Assembly: GCA_015501055.1 (NCBI GenBank)
Contig: JADNYV010000018.1
Coordinates: forward strand, 352,731-416,730
Length of the DNA: 64,000 nt
Reading direction: 5' to 3'
Origin: Mucidula mucida
Lineage: Eukaryota > Basidiomycota > Agaricomycetes > Agaricales > Physalacriaceae
The position numbers and the translations under genes were made by a program. Every line of letters begins with the position of its first letter. Position 1 is the first letter of the stretch. Under the pieces are notes generated by a model. That model was not told where the DNA came from. It searched no databases and saw nothing but the letters and a program-made list of their open reading frames with translations. Of the stretch, positions 56,944 through 64,000 are shown piece after piece.

Positions 56944-59394
56944 AATGTTCTCGTCGCTCTCTATCCTCGTCGCTCTTTCATTCCTTTTGGCTATTGCGCA
57001 GGCTCAATGCCCCGACGTCGCGGATGCGGACTATGACTATATAGTCGTCGGGTCAGGTATCCCTGTATGCTTTCTGGTATGACGTCGCGCTAACCACGTC
57101 CTGAACAAGGTGCTGGTGGTGGGCCTGTTGCGGCTCGTTTAGCTGAAGCCGGATTTTCCGGTGTGTTTACAGTATTGTGTGTAGAACGAAGTCTTACGCA
57201 GACACTTTTTGTCTTGATAGTTCTCGTCGTCGACGCCGGCCACGACATCAACAGTATCAATACAACTATCCCTCTCTACTTTACACGCTCCGTCGAAGGT
57301 ACGTGATTAGCATCATTCCTTGTGTGAGTGACAATATACGTCTCCATAGATGAAGCTCTTGAATTGGCTTATACCCTCAATGAATATCCTGCAGACTTTG
57401 AGTTCCAGAAAAGCTCGTGGTATCCTCGAGCGCGCGGCCTTGGAGGTTCTACTGTGAGTGATCCATCCCTCACTTCCACGCTCTTAATTCAATTTGAAGC
57501 AGATACACAACGCGATGATCAACATTATCGCCGAAACGCGCTCCGACTTTGACGGTCTCGCATCCATGTTCAACGATTCGACGTGGTCGAGAGACAACAT
57601 GCAGGACTACTTCAAGAAGATTGAACGACACGTCTATCCTGTCCTCAACAATGATCACGGCACCGACGGGTGGCTTACGACGAATCTGAACCCTGTCCTC
57701 GCCGTCTTGAACCCCATGTTTTTAGGTACTATTGACATTGCGGATTTCTCCAGCCTCTTTAATGAGTTCCTAAAGATCTGCAAATCGTCGACTTCATCGC
57801 TTCAGTCACCCTCTCTGGTCTTCCTGTTCTCGATCTCAATAGCATTGCCGGGGACGACGCTGTTGGTGTGACCATGCCTAGCTTCACTATTACGGAGAAC
57901 TACACGCGGTCTTCTGTTCGTGATCGATTGGTCAATGTCGAAGAGACCAGTGGCCGTTTGAATTTCACACTCGACACATTGGTGACGAAAGTTTTGACGT
58001 GCAACGACAGTTCCACCACGAACGGTTCGGTCAAGGCTTATGGCGTGGAAATAGCCCCCGGGGCGGCTCTCCCTGTCGCCGGTAAATTTTACGGAAAGCG
58101 AGATTTGAATACGACTGTCGTCACAGCGAAGAAGGAGGTTATTGTTAGTGCCGGGACGTTCCAGAGTCCTCAACTGGTATACTCTCCGTCATTTCAAGTC
58201 GCTTGATGCTAATGACAATGTCTTCGCTAGCTCATGGTAAAGTGCTACCTCTTTCCTGTTTATGGTGTTCTAATCGTCGTAGCTGTCGGGCATTGGAGAT
58301 CGAGAACACCTTCAGCAGTTTGGAATCGAATCAGTCGTACATCTTCCAGGTGTTGGAATGAATATGCAAGGTGAGGCAAGAGGTCTGTCTTATGTAGCGT
58401 TTTTTTGAACAGTCACAATGCAGATCATGACGAGATCAGCGTTATCTGGCGAATGAAGCAGAACTATTCGATATTCGATGGTTGCGTTCTTCTTCCGGAC
58501 CCAGAACAAGATCCCTGTCTTGCCTATTACCTGGAGGGCCATCAGAATCTATACTCGTTTGGAGGCGCTATAACCTCTGTGACGTCGAAGTCTCGTCCCG
58601 AATACACAGAACCTGATATGCTGACATACTGGGAGCCTGCATATTTCCAAGGTTTCGTCAGAGGTATACCTGTTCTTCTGCGCTAGCAAAAATAACGCCC
58701 AGATCCCCAGGCTTCTCGCAGGACCTTGTTGATAATCCCAATACAGTCACGGCCGTGCATTTGAAGACTCATCCCTCATCGAAAGGCACAGTCCGCCTGA
58801 CTGGCTCGCATCCGCAAGAGCTGCTTGATATTCAGAAGAATCATTTCCAGGGCGAGAACGGGCTGAGGGACGTGGAGGACTTGCGGAATGCGATCAAGCA
58901 TTCGCGGGAGGTGATGAAGACGCTGCCTGTGGCGCTGCATGTTGTCGAGGAGATATTTCCCGGTGACGATGCGCAAAGTGACGAAGCCATCGACGCACAC
59001 ATCTACAATAACATATTTGGTTCGCAAAGCCGGTGAATTTGCAGCGAAACGTACTCATGAAGCCTTTGTGTAGGACATCACATTTGTTGCACGAACGCGA
59101 TGGGCGCAGATGATGGTATGTATTTTTCATCAACAGGTCATGATACATGTTAATCTTGTCGTATGTAGATGAATATGCTGTTCTTGATGGCGATTTCTCC
59201 GAGTGCGGGGTGTACAAAATTTGCGGGTGATCGATGCCAGCTCGTGGCCTATCGTTCCAGGATATTTTGTCACTACGCCTTTTTATATGGTTCGTTTGGT
59301 GGTTGTCTCTTTGGTTTAATGACGCTCATGATGTGGTTTGCAGGCTTCGGAGAAGGCCGCAGACGTGATCATAGCAGCTGCGAAGTCGGACTGA
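56944..59394 (+). CDS. GMC oxidoreductase (choline dehydrogenase/aryl-alcohol oxidase-like)
   Basis: A secreted flavoenzyme of the glucose-methanol-choline family, in wood fungi often supplying peroxide or using sugars or alcohols. The signal peptide is MFSSLSILVALSFLLAIAQA, then DYDYIVVGSG and AGGGPVAARLAEAGFS (FAD-binding Rossmann), the signature RARGLGGST with HNAMIN (about 57437-57520) and signature 2 as GTFQSPQL-LMLSGIG (about 58152-58295). The catalytic region shows HHICCTNAMG (first His) and IDASSWPIVPGYFVTTP in place of the usual second His region, then ASEKAADVIIAAAKSD, stop 59392-59394. About ten exons. The frame breaks once, at about 59199 (DGDF to RVRGV), where one C seems missing. 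The 3' half is duplicated at 63219-64000. Confidence 0.9.
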
Positions 59395-59964
59395 TCGCTC
59401 TTACTATACCAGTAGCGAGTCCACAAGCCTCAAGTTTCAAGAACGGTTCTTCGACTTCTGTACTGGCCAGACACTATGAAGCAATAAATCGTAAAGCGCT
59501 TGATCAGAAGTAGGGTGCAATGTCAAGTTATACCTAGTATGGCGTATGGCTGAAACCGCAGGGATTTGAGTGAGGTTGAGCGGCTGCTTGGGTCGGGACA
59601 TAAGCGACACTGCGACCATCCGTCGTATCGTGAAGAGAGATTGATTACTGTTTGGATGTGCTCAAGGCCCAATGCTGACTAGTACACAACGCTCCTGCTT
59701 TCGCTATCAACTCGGTGAATAGAGCTATCGTCTAGCTAAGTGCGGCGGATTGGTTTGAATAAATATATTGACTGAGGTTATCTACAAGGTTCTGGGTACT
59801 GACTACGGGGCGGGCGTATAGTACTCGGTAGGAAAGGAAATGGAACGCAAGGAATGTGGTACAGGATGATACGCTTCTATATACGCGGAAGGAAGGAGTG
59901 TGATGGCAAAATGAAGAAAATATACTTATATACAAGGGTCGATGGTTGATCAGCGTGCGTACAT
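59395..59964. other. Intergenic, convergent 3' ends
   Basis: This stretch lies between the GMC gene and the next minus-strand gene. No recognisable coding or RNA feature. Confidence 0.5.
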
Positions 59965-61308
59965 CTAGTCTTTGTCAGATCGGCTCGGAGCACTGCGGCC
60001 AGGACGTGACTTGCGCGGTCGAGGTTCCGGCGCAGGTTGGGAAGAGGTGGGATCCGCGTTGCTTGCGGTCGAGCCGGCGTGCCTCGACTTCCGCTTTTGT
60101 CCAGCGGTTGGATTGGGAGTAGAACTAGCCCCCGTAGGCTCATCCAATGTCGTCGCCCTGGGTGGTGACCTTGCGGGTGCGCAAAGAGTAGACGGTTTTC
60201 TCTTCGTCACTTTCCGTTTCGGGTGTGAAAGCTGGTTGCTGAAGAAGCGGCAGGGGAGGATTGTAGAATGAGGAAGGTGGTTTCATCAATGACCAGAGTT
60301 CATTGATGTTGTTGAGGAAGCTAACAACCACGCGTTGTGGTGCAGTGCATAAGGCGGAGGGCGCCTGGTTGGCTACCTTTTGTAAAAGATTCCAAAGCAC
60401 AAAATGCGGGCTCAGGTGACTCTCAACGATTAGGTTCGCATATGGGGCATAGAAGGTGACTTGCTGGCCCGTCGGTTCATGATTGTCATCCAGAAGTTCG
60501 CGCGTAATTGGGCTGTTGAAGTTCCCAAACGGAAGAAGGCCGAATTGGTGGCGACCTTCATTCTGAGCGGCCTGCCGTGAGGATTAGAGACTGAGCTGAT
60601 ATTTTGTTACAATGACGGACCTCTTGTTCCCAGAACTCCGAGATAGCTCTAGGATCATATGCCTCAGCCATGCCCGTATATAATTTCCGCACTCTGAGCA
60701 AAAGCGGTCTAGGTGGGCACAGCCCCCAGCTATCAGCAGCAGCATCGAAAGGTTCGTGGAGGGCACGGACACCTGTTGATTCTCTTAGTCGTGAGTCGTT
60801 GGTGAGAAGGTCGAGGCACTTACCATAAAACAGGTTCGACGAAGAATCTACACAGAGTGTGCCTGGGATCATGCCCAGAATATACTCTAGGGTTCTAATC
60901 TGCGCGTTGATCTGAGTTAGAGGATTGGCGTGAAGATGGCGCAGAACATACAGTGAGTTCCTTTGATGCTCGCTGGACGACATGCATTAGCTGCACCTTG
61001 GTTTTCTCGTGGATGTCCTCGCCCTTGGTCGCCGCAACGTGAGTCAAGGCACATCGTGCTCCAATCAATGAAGCTGATTCTGCACGTTGACGCGCATCAT
61101 CCGGCATAGCCTGCAACGGCTGTATGTTGCGTTGTGGGGTGGGCTGTGGCCCCAAGGCCCTTGTCGGACGGGCAGTCGACGAAGCTACTATGACTTCCTC
61201 TGGCTCAGTGTCGGTGTCATGTGCAGGGGAGTCGGCGCGCGACTGAGAGCCCTGGTGCTTCCTGGAGCGCTTGCGTGACTGACGAGCATATGTGCGCAAG
61301 TTAGACAT
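59965..61308 (-). CDS. Uncharacterised protein
   Basis: No domain recognised. It has about five exons. The start is MSNLRTYARQSRKRSRKHQG at 61308. The N-terminus is basic, then Ser/Pro/Glu-rich (HDTDTEPEEVIVASS). The central part is helical and more ordered: AESASLIGARCALTHVAATK, IRTLEYILGMIPGTLCVDSS, VRALHEPFDAAADSWGLCPP and RPLLLRVRKLYTGMAEAYDP. It continues with GRHQFGLLPFGNFNSPITRE, VTFYAPYANLIVESHLSPHF and VVVSFLNNINELWSLMKPPS. The C-terminal end is uncertain: one frame stops at 60140 after QGDDIG; another open, basic Ser/Pro-rich frame runs to 59965. A short intron or an indel could select between them. Probably nuclear, from the basic clusters (inference only). Confidence 0.6.
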
Positions 61309-61604
61309 GACGGTAGGGCAGAAAAGTAGGCAGAGATGGGGGGAACAACAGAGAGCGCAGTCATAGTGGCCAGTCTTTTGTAGTGATACCAAGCGTCGCG
61401 TGACCTATTCAGTGCCATTGTTCAGCGAATAATGAGAGAAGCCTAAAGAGCAATAGTCGAGTGGCCTTAGATGGTGCGGTCAAAGTACGAACAATACGAA
61501 TGTGACGTGTCACAGCAGAACTTGGACAAATTCATCACATGATCTTGCTTGATTCGCGATTGTGACATGACACTTTGTTGCTCTCAACCTTCACCAGTCC
61601 AACT

Positions 61605-62772
61605 ATGCCCCGATACACCCTCGAACACTTTTCCCTTTCAGAGGACTTCTCAGAGAAAGTCGAATCGCATCAGATGCTACTCGACGACAAGGAGTATTCA
61701 GTGAGTTTACCAGTATCGCCACGGTCGCCTCTGACGCGCCTCGACAGCTCGATCTTTTCGAATACAACTGTGGTTACGCTCGTGGGGAATCCAAGGATGT
61801 GATTTCTCTCCCGCAAAATACCGTCCATGGTATGTGCTTGAAATAGGTCAAACAATCTGGTTTCTAAATGCGTGCTCTAGCTCGTCCTAGCCTTATGCGC
61901 GGAATACGAGAAAACTCCATTGCCCTCTTTCCGCCTTGTGCCACACTTACGGTCCTGGAAGATATAACCAGTCTGAATCAAACGTGCGACTTCACCATTC
62001 GCCAACGTTACGACGAGGTGAGTCCTTCCTCTTCTCTATTGCTCCCAATCATCTATAGCTGTTACTTCAGATACTCCCGTTTGCCGACAACTATGAGTAC
62101 ATTATCATTCCTCTTACATTCAAGGAGCCCATATTCGTACGACATCCCGACACCCGCATCATCACACGATTCGATACACCATATACGGGACTTCCGAGCG
62201 TCACACTGGCTCTTAATCCCCGCTTCCTACTGGTTCACAACCAGAATCTTGTATACTTGGAGCAGGGATCCTTTCTTCCACCCGACCTAGTGGATGGCAT
62301 GTTCCTCGTACCGTGGTCAATTGTCCCGCCAATCCCTTTCTTCTATCATGGCTGTTTCCCGGAGGATTATCCCAATCGCCGAATCAGGTGGGGCCCCGAT
62401 CATCTAGAGGAGTACGAGCGACTCCATCTTCCTCCTTCTCTCACGACCGACTCTTCGTCGCCTCTGGGCAAGCGCTCTCGCTCCGAATCAGAGGACACGG
62501 ATTTGGATTCAGAATGGGATCCCAATTATAAAGGGCCATTCTCGTACTCACCTAGAGTCGACCCCTGGGTACACACCACCTCCGAAAACGTGCGCGCGCG
62601 TTGGGAAGACGACGAGCTCGAGGACTATGTCGCCGAGCCTGTGCGAAGCTTCAAGGAGGCTTTGGCCCAACCAGCGGCTTGGGTCGACGTCTGGAACAGG
62701 CATCGCAGTAAGCGGCAGCGCAGCGATTCTGGCTGTCAAATTGTAGACGCGTCGGGTAGTGACGAAGATTGA
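61605..62772 (+). CDS. Uncharacterised protein
   Basis: No domain recognised. The start is MPRYTLEHFSLSEDFSEKVE. Next come SIATVASDAPRQLDLFEYNC, DVISLPQNTVH, then an exon with RENSIALFPPCATLTVLEDI and CDFTIRQRYDE. The last exon carries ILPFADNYEYIIIPLTFKEP, IFVRHPDTRIITRFDTPYTG, LNPRFLLVHNQNLVYLEQGS and PWSIVPPIPFFYHGCFPEDY. It ends in an acidic, Ser-rich region with a KRSRSESEDTDLDSEWDP stretch and HRSKRQRSDSG, stop 62770-62772. The frame breaks at about 61702 (KEYS to EFTSIA), where one base seems missing. The folded middle is rich in beta strands by appearance. It is divergent from the previous uncharacterised gene, 296 bases apart. Confidence 0.6.
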
Positions 62773-63218
62773 GCTGTCTCGTGCATCTTCTCTGAAGCCA
62801 TGGAGCCGCGTTCTCCTGCACGTTATAGGCAGGTCGGGCCCCCAAAGCAATGGGTGTATACAACGAAGTTTATCACTGCAAGTGCAGTGGGCTCTATATA
62901 TTACTGTCTTATTATTATGTATCGTCGCGTTTGCAGTATGTGCCAGCCTTGAATGATTTATGGTTGATGTACCCCGATAACTCTAATTAAATATTATAAT
63001 TGCGATCTACGAATCATGCCCGGTTTGTATATCTGGAGCTTGTATGGGCCCTACGCTACAGCCACATATCGTGGCGTGCATTTCATCGTAAAAATGCGAC
63101 CTTAACCATTGCCCAAGGCTTCGTCGAGTGTTGTTACTGCTACACCGACTGCACCGACACTCCGCAACACTACACAATTCGGTACAAGAATCTTGATTTT
63201 CTCTTCGCGGACGTTTCA
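62773..63218. other. Spacer before the GMC duplicate
   Basis: Contains the downstream region of the preceding gene and a short plus-strand frame (about 63100-63215, VECCYCYTDCTDTPQHYTIR) joining the duplicate. The source of that frame is unknown; it does not match the 5' half of the first GMC gene. Confidence 0.45.
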
Positions 63219-64000
63219 GCTGGTATGCTCTCCACCATTTCAAGTCCCATGATGCTAATGTCTTCGCTAGCTCATGGTAAACTGCTACCTCTTTCCTGTT
63301 TATGGTGTTCTAATCGTCGTAGCTGTCGGGCATTGGAGATCGAGAACACCTACAACAGTTTGGAATCGAATCAGTGGTACATCTTCCAGGTGTTGGAATG
63401 AATATGCAAGGTGAGACAAGATGGTCTGTCTTGATGTAGCGTGTTTTTGCTTGGAAAATGGTGCAGATCATGACAAGATCAGCGTTACTGGCGAATGAAG
63501 CAGAACTATTCGATATTCGATGGTTGGTTCTCCTTCCGGACCCAGAACAGGATCCCTGTCTTGCCTATTACCTGGAGGGCCATCAGAACCTATACTCGTT
63601 TGGAGGCGCTATAACCTCTGTGACGTCAAAGTCTCGTCCCGAATACACAGAACCGGACAATGCTCACTTACTGGGAGCCTGCATATTTTCAAGGATTCGT
63701 CAGAGGTATACCTGTTATTTTGTGGTAGCAAAAATAATGCTAAGATCCACAGGCTTCTCGCAGGACCTTGTCGATAATCCCAATACAGTCACGGCCGTGC
63801 ATTTGAAGGCTCATCCCTCATCGAAAGGCACAGTCCGCCTGACTGGCTCGCATCCGCAAGATCTGCTTGATATTCAGAAGAATCATTTCCAGGGCGAGAA
63901 CGGGCTGAGGGACGTGGAGGACTTGCGGAATGCGATCAAGCATTCGCGGGAGGTGATGAAGACGCTGCCTGTGGCGCTGCATGTTGTCGAGGAGATATTT
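63219..64000 (+). pseudogene. Partial second copy of the GMC oxidoreductase gene, 5'-truncated
   Basis: This stretch repeats 58172-58958 of the GMC gene at high identity, introns included, and continues beyond the window. It starts at the intron just after the GTFQSPQL exon, so the FAD-binding N-terminal half is absent upstream. Within the copy, one base is lost near 63487 (GTTACTGG against GTTATCTGG) and one is gained near 63660, so part of the exon is out of frame. The catalytic C-terminal end lies outside the window. A transcribed chimera with unknown upstream sequence is possible, but a relic is likelier. Confidence 0.75.

Noticed and set aside
1..64000. CRISPR arrays, bacterial operons or phage-type defence systems
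   Set aside because: The window is eukaryotic, with spliceosomal introns throughout; no regular spaced repeats or such genes were seen.

Overview
This window looks like nuclear DNA of a filamentous basidiomycete, most likely an Agaricomycete. The genes are split by many short (about 45-60 bp) GT..AG introns. The gene content is fungal housekeeping (sphingolipid LCB2, eIF2-beta, ATP synthase gamma, RPB9, ribosomal eL27, CAF-1, mannose-6-phosphate isomerase) mixed with families typical of wood or litter fungi: a class I hydrophobin, an AA9-like lytic polysaccharide monooxygenase, a cytochrome P450, GMC oxidoreductases, monocarboxylate- and allantoate-type MFS transporters, and a two-domain single-pass membrane protein of the Agaricomycete TIDD-repeat type. 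I cannot name the species.

Layout. 0-9 kb: the end of LCB2, then on the minus strand the membrane protein, a CNNM/Mam3-type transporter and the LPMO. 9-24 kb: a USP-like ubiquitin-binding protein without obvious catalytic residues, an SDR, an ACS-family transporter with a DNA transposon in one intron, a dienelactone hydrolase, an AAA ATPase, and the head-to-head pair mannose-6-phosphate isomerase / NOSIP homologue. 24.8-26.9 kb is gene-poor. 27-41 kb: P450, CAC2-like WD40 protein, eL27, hydrophobin, RPB9 and two tandem monocarboxylate-transporter paralogues, then a helical protein of unknown function on the minus strand. 42.3-48.3 kb is gene-poor, with scattered exon-like fragments. 48-64 kb: a C2H2 zinc-finger protein, a SAM methyltransferase, a small conserved protein, the head-to-head pair eIF2-beta / ATP3, a GMC oxidoreductase, two uncharacterised proteins, and a second, 5'-truncated copy of the GMC gene running off the window.

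There is no clear pathway cluster; most neighbours appear functionally unrelated. The best-supported structural finds are the 955-bp TIR element in the transporter intron, with matching 7-bp target duplications, and the partial GMC duplication. A recurring pattern deserves attention: at least eight places in otherwise well-conserved genes need one extra base to keep the family frame. That points to residual single-base deletions in the assembly rather than widespread gene decay, and any gene model here should be read with this in mind. I did not find a convincing new multi-gene system.
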